A stretch of DNA of 64,000 nt from assembly GCA_024228935.1 (NCBI GenBank), contig JAAESX010000088.1, positions 62,001 to 126,000 on the forward strand, given 5' to 3'. Below are positions 34,790-44,326 of this stretch, piece by piece. Under the pieces are notes generated by a model. That model searched no databases. It saw only the letters and a list, made by a program, of their open reading frames with translations, and was not told the DNA's origin. The stretch is from Pseudomonadota bacterium. Its GTDB lineage: Bacteria; Myxococcota_A; UBA796; CAJQPC01. Made by a program: the position numbers and the translations under genes. Every line of letters starts with the position of its first letter. The stretch's first letter is position 1.

Positions 34790-35322
34790 GCGAGCCGGCC
34801 AGCGGACCGCGCCTGTGGATCCTGGGTCTGGGGCTCGTGCTGCTGATCCCGATGGTCTGGGTGCTGGCGAGCGGCTTCGGAAAGGACCCTCACGCCGTGC
34901 CCGACGCCATGACCGGCGAGGTCGCGCCGCCGTTCTCGCTGCACACGATGGACGGCGAGCTCGTCACGCTGAAGGAGCTCGAAGGGCGCCCCGTCGTCCT
35001 GAACTTCTGGTCGACCTGGTGCGTGCCCTGCAAGATCGAGCACCCCGTCCTGCAGAACGGGGCCTCGACGTACGGGCCGCGCGGGGTGGTCTTCCTGGGC
35101 GTGCTCTACGGCGACACCGAGGCCGCTGCCCGGCCCTTCCTGAAGAAGAACGGCAGCACCTACCCGACGCTCCTGGACCCCGACGGCGCCACCGCCGTGG
35201 ACTACGGCGTGGCCGGCGTCCCGGAGACATTCTTCATCGACGGCGACGGCATGATCGTCCGCAAGGTCGCGGGCCCCGTCTCGGCCGATGTCCTCATCAC
35301 CACACTCGAGGGGATGCTGTGA
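34786..35322 (+). CDS. ccmG: Thiol-disulfide oxidoreductase CcmG/DsbE
   Basis: 178 residues from GTG 34786. One N-terminal TM anchor (LWILGLGLVLLIPMVWVL), then a thioredoxin fold with WCVPC (Cys79, Cys82), cis-Pro loop AGVPETFFID and GxVxEF-type acid. It keeps the apocytochrome CxxCH thiols reduced in the periplasm. Overlaps both neighbours by four bases. Confidence 0.92.
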
Positions 35323-35816
35323 TCGCACTCTGGATCGCGCTCTCACTGGGCCCGGCCTCCGCGGGCGACGAGGACTTCGACCTGTCCCGCATGGACGAGG
35401 TCGTCGGACAGGAGCCGTGGGGCTCGCCCGTCACCGGAGTCGAAGCGGAAGAGCGGACCGCGAACCTGGCCGCCGGCCTTCGCTGCCCCGTCTGCCAGGG
35501 CATGTCGGTCAACGACAGCTCCACCGAAGCCGCCGTCTCGATGAAGACCCGCATCCAGGAGCTGGTCGAGCAGGGCTACACCGACGACCAGATCACGGAC
35601 TACTTCGTGGCCCGGTACGGCGTCTGGATCCTGCTGGCTCCGCCCAAGGACGGCGTGAACTGGCTGCTGTACACCATCCCCGGTCTCATCGCGCTGATGG
35701 GCATCCCGCTCGTGTACGCCATGCAGGGCGGGCGCGAAGAGAAGGCCGAGGCCGAGACCACCGAGGAGCCCGTGGACGACTACACCAAGCGCGTTCTCGC
35801 TGAGCTGGACGACTGA
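35319..35816 (+). CDS. ccmH: Apocytochrome thiol reductase CcmH
   Basis: 165 residues from GTG 35319. A signal sequence (VIALWIALSLGPASAG) precedes LRCPVCQ (Cys56, Cys59), the CcmH redox motif, and one C-terminal TM helix (WLLYTIPGLIALMGIPLVYA) follows VARYGVWILLAPP. This matches the N-terminal (CcmH) half of the E. coli protein; the TPR half is the next gene. Confidence 0.92.
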   Translation: MIALWIALSLGPASAGDEDFDLSRMDEVVGQEPWGSPVTGVEAEERTANLAAGLRCPVCQGMSVNDSSTEAAVSMKTRIQELVEQGYTDDQITDYFVARYGVWILLAPPKDGVNWLLYTIPGLIALMGIPLVYAMQGGREEKAEAETTEEPVDDYTKRVLAELDD

Positions 35817-37024
35817 TGGACTGGTCCGTCTGGGGTCCCCCGCTCGTCGTTCTCGGCCTGGCTGCTGTCGGTGGCGGCGCCTTCGCCATCACCGGCACGC
35901 GACGCTGGGCCCACGACCCGATCCGCGCCGATCTCCAGGCCCGGCACGAGGTCGTCATGACCCGCCTGCGTGACCTGGACGCCGACCGCGACAAGATCGA
36001 CGACCACGACTACCACCACACCCGGCGCGACCTGATCCAGGAGGCGGCGGACATCCTGCGGCAGCTGGACGAGGGCCCCAACGAGACCGCCGGGGCCGAG
36101 CAGGCCGCGACGCCGGCACCCAAGGCCTCGCGCGGAGCCGGCTGGTACCTGGCCGGACTCGTCGTGTTCTTCACGGTCGCCGGGCTGGTGCTCCAGAACG
36201 CGCTGGCCCCACGGACCGACGGCTCGATGACCGGAAACGCCCAGTCGGGCAGCTCGGCCGACCCCATCGGGGAGGCCCAGGCCGCGCTCGAGGCGAACCC
36301 CGAGGACCTCGAGGCGCTCAACACGCTGACGAAGTGGGCGCTGTACACCCAGGACCTCGACCAGGCGATGCAGCTGATGGACCGCAGCCGCGCCATCGAC
36401 GAGAACGACCCGGGCGTCATCGTGCACCTGGCCGCCCTGCGCGCGCTCATCGGACGCCACGACGAGTCCCTCGTCACGCTGGCGACGCAGGAGGACGCGC
36501 TGCCGGCCGAGGTCGGCATCTGGCGCGGGATCATCGCGATGCAGCAGGGCGACGACGCGACGGCGGCGACCGAGCTACGCGCCGCGGTGATGGCCTCGAG
36601 CGACCCGCTGGACCGCGAGTTCGCGGCGTTTCTGCTGTCGGACCTGATGCGGGCCACCCAGGCCAGCGCGACCACCGAGGGAGAGGGCGACCCATCCGCC
36701 GCCGTCATGACGACGACCGTCTCCTCAGCCAGCGCCGTCGAGCCCGGCGGCGTCCTGTACGTCTACGTGCGGGCCTCGCCCGTCCCGGCCGGTCCGCCCA
36801 TGCTCGCCAAGCGCATCGAGACCTGGGAGCTCCCTCTTGAGGTCTCGCTCTCGAACGCAGACCTGTTGCCGTTCGCCGGGGGCGTGTTCCCCAGCCCGGC
36901 GTACGTGCAGGCCAAGATCGCCCGGTCGGGTGACCCCCGCCAGCCCATGGACGGCGACATGAAGTCGGTGGTCATCGGACCGATCGAGGACTTCAGCGCG
37001 CCGGTCGAGCTCGTGCTCGAATAG
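35816..37024 (+). CDS. ccmI: CcmI-like TPR protein of cytochrome c maturation
   Basis: 402 residues. N-terminal TM helix, a cytoplasmic coiled coil (ARHEVVMTRLRDLDADRDKI), a second TM (GWYLAGLVVFFTVAGLVL), then periplasmic TPR repeats (about 150-270) and a C-terminal beta domain with GPPMLAKRIETWELPL as in CcmI/CycH. CcmI binds apocytochrome tails and presents them to CcmF. Last gene of the ccm operon; the start overlaps ccmH by one base. Confidence 0.85.
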   Translation: MDWSVWGPPLVVLGLAAVGGGAFAITGTRRWAHDPIRADLQARHEVVMTRLRDLDADRDKIDDHDYHHTRRDLIQEAADILRQLDEGPNETAGAEQAATPAPKASRGAGWYLAGLVVFFTVAGLVLQNALAPRTDGSMTGNAQSGSSADPIGEAQAALEANPEDLEALNTLTKWALYTQDLDQAMQLMDRSRAIDENDPGVIVHLAALRALIGRHDESLVTLATQEDALPAEVGIWRGIIAMQQGDDATAATELRAAVMASSDPLDREFAAFLLSDLMRATQASATTEGEGDPSAAVMTTTVSSASAVEPGGVLYVYVRASPVPAGPPMLAKRIETWELPLEVSLSNADLLPFAGGVFPSPAYVQAKIARSGDPRQPMDGDMKSVVIGPIEDFSAPVELVLE

Positions 37025-37027
37025 GGC

Positions 37028-37786
37028 ATGGCCAAGGCCTTCGACTTCCACGACGTCCCTGAAGACCAGAAGCTCGCCTTCTACGGGACGCTGTTCGCGA
37101 TGGCGGCCGCCGACGGGCACACCGCGCACGAGGAGCTCGAGCTCATCTTCGAGTCCATCGACACGCGCGAGCTGTCGGACAGCAGCGTGAGCGAGCTCCG
37201 CGCCTTCATGGAGACCCCGCCGGACCTGGACCCGCTCCTCGAGAAGCTGGCCGAAGGCTCGGACGACCTGCGCTTCGGCGTGCTCATGCACCTGACCGAC
37301 GTCGCCCTGGCCGACGAGCGCTTCAAGCTGGGCGAGAAGCGCGCGCTGCGGCGAGCCCGCCAGGTGCTGCACATCAGCCGCGAGCAGGGCCTGGCCATCG
37401 AGGAGTTCGTCTGGGAGGTCCGTGAGATCCGCGAGCAGGGCCTGGACGAGCAGGCCACGGCCCAGGCGCTGGCGAAGGCCAGCGACGACCTGTGGAGCCA
37501 CGGCGTCCCGAAGAGCGCGGTCGGCTTCTCCGGCAGCGTCGTGGGTCTGTCAGCGACGGGGGCGCTCGCGGGCGCAGCGGCCATCGGACTCGGGCTCGGG
37601 CTGATCCCCGGTCTGGGCGTCGCGGTGGCCATCGGGACCGCCACGTTCGTCGCCCTGAACTGGGTGTTCAACAGCGGCAAGGACGACGAGCGCGTCCAGG
37701 ACATGCTGAAGACGCAGAAGCAACGCGCCGAGCGACTCAAGGAGAACCTGGGCCGCCTGGGCGAGATCCTGGAAAAGCACCACTAG
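37028..37786 (+). CDS. TerB-like domain membrane-associated protein
   Basis: 252 residues. The N-terminal 150 residues are helical with KLAFYGTLFAMAAADGHTAHE and LMHLTDVALADERFKLGEKR, the repeated acidic pattern of TerB/DjlA-N domains. Residues about 165-215 hold one or two Gly/Ala-rich membrane helices (LGLGLIPGLGVAVAIGTATF). The end is a basic coiled coil. It follows ccmI by three bases and may be read with the operon. Function unknown; TerB-like domains often bind metal. Confidence 0.7.
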   Translation: MAKAFDFHDVPEDQKLAFYGTLFAMAAADGHTAHEELELIFESIDTRELSDSSVSELRAFMETPPDLDPLLEKLAEGSDDLRFGVLMHLTDVALADERFKLGEKRALRRARQVLHISREQGLAIEEFVWEVREIREQGLDEQATAQALAKASDDLWSHGVPKSAVGFSGSVVGLSATGALAGAAAIGLGLGLIPGLGVAVAIGTATFVALNWVFNSGKDDERVQDMLKTQKQRAERLKENLGRLGEILEKHH

Positions 37787-37836
37787 GCGACCCCACAGGA
37801 GACCGCGCGGATGCGGTGGGCCGACCGGCTGCGGTT

Positions 37837-38901
37837 CTAGCGGAAGGTTGCCGGCACTGGCTGGTGCGTGATGAGCCCGGCGTCGAGCCACTCGCTCACC
37901 GGGTCGTCCAGACCGACCTTGCCCACGAACAGGTCCTTCACGGGCTTCCCCGCCTCGAGGTAGGCCTTCACGCGGCGATGGCCTCGGTAGTAGACGACGT
38001 CCTTGGCGTAGACGCCGGGCGCTCCGGGGTCAGCCAGCCCGCGCTTGAGCCGCTCGGACACCCCCCAAGCCAGCCCCGGCCCGGCGTTCTCGGCGATGGT
38101 GTCGTGCAGCTCGCGGAAGCCCATCCGACGAGCCCAGTCGACGGCCTGCACGACCACACCCTGGCGCCAGGCGGTGCCCGGACTCGCGCTGCCGGACAGC
38201 TCCTCGGCGTACAGCGCGAGCCCCTCCTCGGTCTCCAGCGAGCCGGGCAGGCCCGTGCTGAAGATGCGCAGCGGCTGGGCGCGACCGTTGGCGCTGCGGA
38301 TGGCGTGGACCTCGACCTCGTGCACGACGAGGCGCCTGACGTCGCGCGACCGGAACGTCGCCCGAGGCGAGACGCGCAGCAGCCGCTTGGCTCCGTCCAC
38401 CAGCACGCGCGCGGACATCACGGGGTCCAGCTCGATGCGCCAGTCGCCTAGGCCTCGGTCCCGGAGTGCGTCCTCGAGCGCCTCGACCATGACCGCCGCC
38501 GACAAGGAGAACGGCGTCGTGTCGCGGTCGCGGACCTCGCCGCGGGCGCTCTCGAGGGTCTCTTCGTCCGGGTACCAGTTCGAGTTCCGGGCGAGCCGGT
38601 CGAACGCCTCGGGGGTCCGATCCCTCAGGGCGAGGATGAACAGCCGTGTCCCGTGGATCCCTCTCGCCAGCATCTGACCCAGCGGGTGGTCCTCGGGCGG
38701 CTCCAGCCGATCGAGTCGTCCGAGCTCGGCGTCCGCCCACGTCGCCGTATGGTAGCGGAGCGGTGGGACGTCCCGACCCGCACGGAACGCCTGGCGTGCC
38801 TCGCGGGCGTTCACCGGGTTCAGGTACCGAGAGAACGGAACGCGCTCGAACAGGGTGTGGAGCTCGCGATCGACCTGCAGGACCGCGGGAGGGATGGACA
38901 T
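37837..38901 (-). CDS. DUF1704 (MATCAP-like) putative metallocarboxypeptidase
   Basis: 354 residues. VVHEVEVHAIRSANG (His194, Glu195, His199) is the HExxxH zinc motif of the DUF1704 family, followed by FSTGLPGSLETEEGLAL, whose EEGLA corresponds to the family's QEGLA and supplies the third ligand. Eukaryotic relatives are tyrosine carboxypeptidases. Bacterial members have no proven substrate. Cytosolic. The start is 31 bases from the divergent acyltransferase, so they share a promoter region. Confidence 0.82.
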   Translation of the reverse strand: MSIPPAVLQVDRELHTLFERVPFSRYLNPVNAREARQAFRAGRDVPPLRYHTATWADAELGRLDRLEPPEDHPLGQMLARGIHGTRLFILALRDRTPEAFDRLARNSNWYPDEETLESARGEVRDRDTTPFSLSAAVMVEALEDALRDRGLGDWRIELDPVMSARVLVDGAKRLLRVSPRATFRSRDVRRLVVHEVEVHAIRSANGRAQPLRIFSTGLPGSLETEEGLALYAEELSGSASPGTAWRQGVVVQAVDWARRMGFRELHDTIAENAGPGLAWGVSERLKRGLADPGAPGVYAKDVVYYRGHRRVKAYLEAGKPVKDLFVGKVGLDDPVSEWLDAGLITHQPVPATFR

Positions 38902-38932
38902 CGTCGCGAGGGTATCCGGTTACGCATCGGTC

Positions 38933-39829
38933 ATGGATCTGGATGCCCTGTCCGCCCTCGATCCGGCCGCTCTGCGCCGCCTCGTCCCGGGCTTCGTCAA
39001 CAGCTACTTCCGCGACGACGCCGCCATCGCGACCGCCGCCGAGGCCCGCGTGCGTGAGGTCGTCGAGCAGGCCACCGACGACGAACTGCGGGAGACCATG
39101 GCCATCTTCGGCTCGGTCGGAGGCGAGTACCGCCCGTACGAGGCCGCGCCCGTGCTGCGCCGCATCTCGCGCGCCTACATCCCGGTGCCGTGCGGAGACG
39201 CGCGAGCCGAGGGGCTCGAACACCTGGAGTCGGTGCGCGGCCGGAACCAGCTGTGGATCTGCAACCACCTGAGCTACGTCGACACCCAGGTGACCGACGC
39301 GCTGATCGCCAAGGGCGGCTGCGACATCATCGATGACGTGCTCGTCGTCGCCGGGCCCAAGGTCTACACCGAGCCGTTCCGACGCCTGGCGGCCGTGGCC
39401 CTGAACACGCTGATGACCGCGCAGTCCTCGCAGCTGCAGCACAACGCGTCCGGCCTGTCCCCGCGCGAGATCGCCAGCATCGCCGTCACGTCGATGAAGC
39501 AGGCCCGGACCTGGCGCGCCGAGCGCGGGCCCGTCCTGCTCTACCCCGAGGGCTCGCGGAGCCGGTCCGGCCGACTCGGCTCGTTCCTTCGCGCGGCCGC
39601 CCGGTACGCGCGCGGCGCCGAGGTCATCGTGCCGGTCGCCATCACCGGCAGCGAGAACCTGTTCGGGTACGACGAGCGGATGCGACCGGCCGAGGTGACG
39701 CTCACCATCGGCGAGCCGTTCACGCCCAAGCCGGGCAAGACCGCGGCGATCGAGGAGGCCCGCGAGCGAATCGCCGGGCTGCTCCCTGAGGCGTACAAAC
39801 CGGATCCGGCCACCCCGGTGCTGCGCTGA
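38933..39829 (+). CDS. PlsC-like glycerolipid acyltransferase
   Basis: 298 residues. NHLSYVD (111-117) is the HX4D catalytic motif. LLYPEGSRSRSG is the phosphate-binding EGxR motif and VIVPVAITGSENLF the last conserved block. An N-terminal helical extension of about 80 residues precedes the acyltransferase domain. No clear membrane helix, so it is probably peripheral. It probably acylates a lysophospholipid or a related alcohol. The SGNH hydrolase gene follows and may overlap its TGA. Confidence 0.85.
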   Translation: MDLDALSALDPAALRRLVPGFVNSYFRDDAAIATAAEARVREVVEQATDDELRETMAIFGSVGGEYRPYEAAPVLRRISRAYIPVPCGDARAEGLEHLESVRGRNQLWICNHLSYVDTQVTDALIAKGGCDIIDDVLVVAGPKVYTEPFRRLAAVALNTLMTAQSSQLQHNASGLSPREIASIAVTSMKQARTWRAERGPVLLYPEGSRSRSGRLGSFLRAAARYARGAEVIVPVAITGSENLFGYDERMRPAEVTLTIGEPFTPKPGKTAAIEEARERIAGLLPEAYKPDPATPVLR

Positions 39830-40761
39830 GTCTGCGGCGAGCCGCGCTCGTCGTGGGGGGCCTGGCGATGTCGGCCGTCGCGCTCGAAGGCACTCTGCGC
39901 CTGACCCACGACCGGCTCCCCAGCCTGGCGGCGCTCCCGGACGATCTCGATCTCCCCAGCCGCACGAAGGGCTGCGTCCAGCCCCCGGGCACGGCTCCCT
40001 CGACGGAAGCCACCGACCAGATCTGGGTGTTCGGGGACTCGATCGTGGCGGGACGGGACATCCTGGAGGAGGACCAGCTCGCCTCGGTCCTGGCCGTCCG
40101 CGGCACGAACCACCTGGCGCGGCGGATTCGGGCCATGAACCACGGCCAGCCCGCGGGGGACATCTGCACCACGCTCGACGCAGCGCTGACCGAGCGCGCC
40201 GAGGCTCGCCCCGCCGGAGCGGTGATCGCCCTGTTCCAGAACGACCTGATGATGCAGTCACTGGTCCGATCGGGCGGCGGGTTCGCGATGGTCCCGACCC
40301 ATCGGTCCACAGGCATCCGCAGCGTCCTGGAGACCTCGTACGCGGCGAACTACCTGTGGTTCCACCACCGGGCGCGGACGGCCTCGCCGAGCGAGCCGCT
40401 GACGACGCCGGACGCGATGGCCAACATCCGGGCCGCCCTGGCGCAGACGGCAGCGGCCTACGCCGACGTGCCCACCGTCTGGATCGTCCTGGACGCTGTG
40501 GGCACCCATCGCTGCCCGATCCCGGGACACGAGCAGGACTGCGGACAAGCCGTGTTCGCCACGCAGGTGATGGCGGACGAACTCACCGCCGCCGGCATCC
40601 CGTTCGTGGACTTCCGCGGAGGATGGCAGGAGGCCGAGACGCTCGTCCTGTCCCGCGAGCGGAAATGGGCCCTGCCGGTCCATCCGAACCCCGCTGGGGT
40701 CGAACAGATGGCGGACGCGGTCTGGCCCGAGCTGGAGCCGCAGCTCCAGCGCAGTCCCTGA
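39826..40761 (+). CDS. SGNH/GDSL hydrolase-like exported protein, unusual start
   Basis: VFGDSIVAGRD is the block I Ser motif of SGNH hydrolases and VHPNPAGVEQMAD near the end is the block V Asp/His motif, so an esterase or acetylhydrolase acting outside the cytoplasm is likely. From CTG 39826 (CTGA overlap with the acyltransferase stop) the protein begins LRRAALVVGGLAMSAVAL, a good signal anchor of a 311-residue protein. GTG 39853 would remove the two Arg. No ATG, GTG or TTG exists in between, so the start is uncertain. Confidence 0.75.
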   Translation: MSLRRAALVVGGLAMSAVALEGTLRLTHDRLPSLAALPDDLDLPSRTKGCVQPPGTAPSTEATDQIWVFGDSIVAGRDILEEDQLASVLAVRGTNHLARRIRAMNHGQPAGDICTTLDAALTERAEARPAGAVIALFQNDLMMQSLVRSGGGFAMVPTHRSTGIRSVLETSYAANYLWFHHRARTASPSEPLTTPDAMANIRAALAQTAAAYADVPTVWIVLDAVGTHRCPIPGHEQDCGQAVFATQVMADELTAAGIPFVDFRGGWQEAETLVLSRERKWALPVHPNPAGVEQMADAVWPELEPQLQRSP

Positions 40762-40762
40762 G

Positions 40763-42022
40763 CTACCTCGGCGTGCCGAAGCTCCGCTCGAAGAGGCCGG
40801 CGATCGCGCGCTGACCGTTCTCGTTCAGCTGACGGGTGCCGGTGCCACAGAAGTGCGGGCTCTCGATGACCGGGACGCCCGCGACCCACCGGTCCTTGTG
40901 CCAGTGGAACCAGCTCGTCTGGACCTGATCGTAGACCCACAGGTCCTTGTGCCACATGCGAGCGAGCTCGACGCTCCAGCCCGTACCGCCGGTGACGGTG
41001 CCGTCGCTGTTGATCGAGCCGACCACGAAGACCTGCTGCGCGCGGCTGACCTGGTGCCACAGCGACTGCAGGACGCGGCGGATGAGGCTGCCCTCGGAGT
41101 AGGTGCGGTGCAGGCGCTTGCTGACGTACACGAGCGAGACGTCACCGGCCGCGAGCTCCCGGTCCGACAGCAGCTTGCTGCCGACGGTGCGCTCCTGGCG
41201 GTGGCCGTCGAACGTGAAGTTCAGCTCGCTGAGACCGAACTGCTCGGCCAGCTTGCCGAACGCGGCCTCGGAGCCGGTCGCGCCGCCGCTGTACAGCGTG
41301 CAGTCGATGGCCCGGGGGCTCGGGGGCGCCGACATCGGGTCCCAGCCGTCCTCGCCGGTCACCAGCATGGTGGTCGGGTCGAGCTGCAGGCCCATCTTGT
41401 CGTTGAGGTCGGTGCCGTGCACCCGGCTGGCTGTGAGCTCGACGACGGTGTCGACGGGCTCCAGCATGACCGTGGTGCTCCAGGCGCCAGCGAACGGAAC
41501 CACGCCGGGCTGCTCGCGATGGCTGCGCAGCGACGTCCAGAGGGCGAAGCCCTTCTCGGCCGCGAGCGACTTCAGCTTGCCCAGCTCGTCCTCGCTCGTC
41601 GGCGCGAGGCCGTCGATGAGCACGACGCTCGGGACGAAGCCGAGCACCTCGTCGGCGGTAGCCATGGCCCGGACGAAGTCGTCGTAGCCGAAGTCACTGT
41701 CGAGGTAGCAGAGGATCTGACGGTTCTGCTCGACAGCGAGGCGGGCTTCGGCCTTGGCCTTGCCCTTCACGCGAGCGGCCTTCGCGACGCCGTCGAAGAT
41801 GGCGCCGTAGAAGCTGCGAACGTGCTCGGCGTTGTCGCGGAGCGACAGGTGCAGGACCTTCTGATCCCGCAGCAGCCGATCAAGCGCCAGGTGCACGAGC
41901 AGGGCGCTCTTGCCGGTACCGGCGCGACCCACGACCGCTCCCAGCTCACCGGCCGCGAGGCCACCGTGCAGGGACTCTTCGAAGACGCGCATTGGGCTGC
42001 GCTCGAAAATCTGTGCGTACAT
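40763..42022 (-). CDS. RecA/KaiC-like ATPase fused to a SLOG-like Rossmann domain
   Basis: 419 residues. The N-terminal half begins FERSPMRVFEESLHGGL and has Walker A GRAGTGKS (32-39) and Walker B VVLIDG (Asp137), like small KaiC-related ATPases of Deltaproteobacteria. From about 238 a second domain starts: LYSGGATGSE (243-252), LSELNFTFDGHR, GGTGWSVELARMW (345-357) and FCGTGTRQLNENG (391-403). These Gly-rich turns look like the SLOG/LOG Rossmann superfamily, which binds nucleotides or nucleotide-derived ligands. AGGAG lies seven bases before ATG 42022, 19 bases after the EF-G stop, so the pair is an operon. Confidence 0.72.
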   Translation of the reverse strand: MYAQIFERSPMRVFEESLHGGLAAGELGAVVGRAGTGKSALLVHLALDRLLRDQKVLHLSLRDNAEHVRSFYGAIFDGVAKAARVKGKAKAEARLAVEQNRQILCYLDSDFGYDDFVRAMATADEVLGFVPSVVLIDGLAPTSEDELGKLKSLAAEKGFALWTSLRSHREQPGVVPFAGAWSTTVMLEPVDTVVELTASRVHGTDLNDKMGLQLDPTTMLVTGEDGWDPMSAPPSPRAIDCTLYSGGATGSEAAFGKLAEQFGLSELNFTFDGHRQERTVGSKLLSDRELAAGDVSLVYVSKRLHRTYSEGSLIRRVLQSLWHQVSRAQQVFVVGSINSDGTVTGGTGWSVELARMWHKDLWVYDQVQTSWFHWHKDRWVAGVPVIESPHFCGTGTRQLNENGQRAIAGLFERSFGTPR

Positions 42023-42041
42023 TTCGGAACTCCTGCGCGTC

Positions 42042-44129
42042 CTAGGACGCGGCCTTCTGGGCGTCCTGGTAGGCCTTGATCAGGTCCTCGGTGACGCCCT
42101 GGGGTGCCTGGGCGTACCGGGAGAACTCCATCGTGAACTCCGCCTTGCCCTGCGTCGCGGAACGGATGACCGTCGCGTAGCCGAACATCTCGGCGAGGGG
42201 CACCTCGGACTCGACCTGCGAGAACCCATCTGACTCGGTCGAACCGAGGATCATGCCGCGGCGCTGCATCAGCGTGCCGACCATCGAGCCGTGGAACTCG
42301 GCGGGGCCCTCGAGCGCCACCTTCATGATGGGCTCGAGCACCACCGGGCGGGCCCGGTCGTACGCCTGACGGAACGCGCCACGAGCGGCGGCCCGGAAGG
42401 CGTTGTCGCTGGAGTCGACCGCGTGGGCCTTTCCATCGTTGATGGTGACCTTGACGCCGACTACCGTCGCGCCGATGAGGCGGCCCTTGACCAACTGGTC
42501 CTGGAAGCCCTTGTCACAGCTGCCGATGAACTCCTTCGGGATGGACCCTCCGGTGATCTTGTCGACGAACTCGTAGTTGCCGTCTTCGAGGGGCTCCATG
42601 ACGCCCATGATGCGACCGAACTGGCCGGAGCCACCCGTCTGCTTCTTGTGCGTGTAGTCGAACTCCGTCAGCTTGCTGACGGTCTCGCGGTACGAGACGC
42701 GCGGCGGCGAGACGGCGACGGGCGCGTTGTACTCACGACGCATGCGCTCGACGTACACCTCGAGGTGCAGCTCGCCCATGCCCGAGATGATGGTCTCGTT
42801 GGTCTCGGGGTCCTGGCTCACGCGGAAGGTGGGGTCTTCCTTCGTGAAGCGCTGGAGCGCCTTCGACATGTTGACCTGGGACTTGTTGTCCGAGGGCGTG
42901 ATCGTCAGCGAGATGACCGGGTTCGGCACGTGGATCGACGTCATGGCGATCGGAACGGTGCCGTCGGTGAACGTGTCGCCCGAGTAGCAGTCGACGCCGA
43001 ACAGCGCGACGATGTCGCCCGCGGTGGCCGAGTCGATGTCTTCCATCTCGTCCGAGTGCATGCGCACGAGACGACCGACCTTGACCTTCTTGCCGTTGCG
43101 GCTGTTGAAGATGAAGTCGCCCTTCGTGAGCGTGCCCTGGTAGATGCGCACGTAGGTCAGCTGACCGTAGCGGCCGTCCTCGAGCTTGAACGCGAGGCTG
43201 ATCATCGGGCCTTCGGGCGACGACGGAACGACGACCTCGGCTTCGTCGTTCTCGATGTCCAGGCCGACATTCTCGACGTCGGTCGGACACGGCAGGTAGT
43301 CGATGACGCCATCGAGCATCCGCTGGACGCCGCGGTTCTTGTAGGCGCTGCCCAGGAAGACCGGGGTCATCTGGAGGCTCAGCGTGGCCTTGCGAACGGC
43401 GGCCTTGATGACCTCGTCGCTGGGCTCCTCCTCTTCGAGAAGGACCTCCATCAGCTCGTCGCTGAACATGGACGCCGCGTCGAGCAGGATCTCGCGGTAC
43501 TCGGCGACCTCGTCGACCATGTCGTCCGGGATCGGGACTTCGTCGATCTGCTCGCCGTTGTCGCCGTTGAACTGGAAGGCCTTCTGCTCGATGAGGTCGA
43601 TGACCCCGACGTGCTTGTCTTCGAGTCCGAGCGGCAGCTGCATCATCACGGCGTTGTGGTTCAGCTTCTCGATGAGCTGATCCTTCACGCGGACGGGGTT
43701 CGCACCCTGGCGGTCGCACTTGTTGACGAACGCGATGCGCGGCACGTCGTACCGCTTCATCTGACGATCGACCGTCAGCGACTGCGACTGCACACCGGCG
43801 ACGGAGCAGAGCACGAGGCACGCGCCGTCGAGGACGCGGAGCGCACGCTCCACCTCGATGGTGAAGTCGACGTGCCCGGGGGTGTCGATGATGTTGACGT
43901 GATGTCCGTCCCACTCGGCGAACGTCGCGGCCGACTGGATGGTGATTCCACGCTCGCGCTCGAGCTCCATGGAGTCCATCTTGGCCCCGACGCCATCCTT
44001 GCCCTTCACATCGTGAATGGCGTGGATGCGGTCGGTGTAGAACAGGATTCGCTCGGTAAGAGTGGTCTTACCCGAGTCGATGTGGGCCGAGATTCCGATG
44101 TTGCGAATCTTGGAGAGGTCGGTGATCAC
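42042..44129 (-). CDS. fusA: Elongation factor G (spdEFG1-like)
   Basis: 695 residues from GTG 44129 with AGGAGG five bases upstream. G1 [13 protein letters not shown]3 DTPGHVDF and G4 [10 protein letters not shown] are intact, and domains II-V follow through [16 protein letters not shown] and the C-terminal [32 protein letters not shown] is the form found in spd-type EF-G1 of planctomycetes, some deltaproteobacteria and mitochondria rather than the E. coli type. It drives GTP-dependent translocation on the ribosome. No tuf or rps genes are adjacent, unlike the usual str operon. Confidence 0.92.
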   Translation of the reverse strand: MITDLSKIRNIGISAHIDSGKTTLTERILFYTDRIHAIHDVKGKDGVGAKMDSMELERERGITIQSAATFAEWDGHHVNIIDTPGHVDFTIEVERALRVLDGACLVLCSVAGVQSQSLTVDRQMKRYDVPRIAFVNKCDRQGANPVRVKDQLIEKLNHNAVMMQLPLGLEDKHVGVIDLIEQKAFQFNGDNGEQIDEVPIPDDMVDEVAEYREILLDAASMFSDELMEVLLEEEEPSDEVIKAAVRKATLSLQMTPVFLGSAYKNRGVQRMLDGVIDYLPCPTDVENVGLDIENDEAEVVVPSSPEGPMISLAFKLEDGRYGQLTYVRIYQGTLTKGDFIFNSRNGKKVKVGRLVRMHSDEMEDIDSATAGDIVALFGVDCYSGDTFTDGTVPIAMTSIHVPNPVISLTITPSDNKSQVNMSKALQRFTKEDPTFRVSQDPETNETIISGMGELHLEVYVERMRREYNAPVAVSPPRVSYRETVSKLTEFDYTHKKQTGGSGQFGRIMGVMEPLEDGNYEFVDKITGGSIPKEFIGSCDKGFQDQLVKGRLIGATVVGVKVTINDGKAHAVDSSDNAFRAAARGAFRQAYDRARPVVLEPIMKVALEGPAEFHGSMVGTLMQRRGMILGSTESDGFSQVESEVPLAEMFGYATVIRSATQGKAEFTMEFSRYAQAPQGVTEDLIKAYQDAQKAAS

Positions 44130-44170
44130 CGCGTCCTCCTGGGTGCTGGGAAGGGGATGCAATTGGCGCG

Positions 44171-44199
44171 CTACTACTCGCGCCAGACCCCCTTCGCAA
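44171..44199 (-). promoter_or_regulatory. Probable fusA promoter
   Basis: Minus strand TTGCGA, 17 bases, TAGTAG, ending 42 bases upstream of GTG 44129. Spacing is ideal for sigma-70; two of six bases differ from consensus in each box. Confidence 0.5.
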
Positions 44200-44249
44200 G
44201 TGGAAGGACCGGGATCGCCGCGCAAAGTTCATGCCGACGTAACGAGAGG

Positions 44250-44273
44250 CTCGGGTTGCCCGGTAATCCCGAG
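44250..44273. promoter_or_regulatory. Inverted repeat upstream of the Lys/Ser-rich lipoprotein
   Basis: CTCGGG, twelve bases, CCCGAG, in the divergent region between fusA and the lipoprotein gene at 44327. Probably an operator or leader hairpin. Confidence 0.3.
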
Positions 44274-44326
44274 CAGAGGTAGAACCCCTCGGATCAACAC
44301 CGTCTCCTTACCGGAAGGACTCCTAC

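Noticed and set aside
40763..42022. Circadian clock KaiC
   Set aside because: Only one RecA-like domain, no second KaiC domain or phosphorylation loop, no kaiA/kaiB nearby; the C-terminal half is a different Rossmann-like domain.
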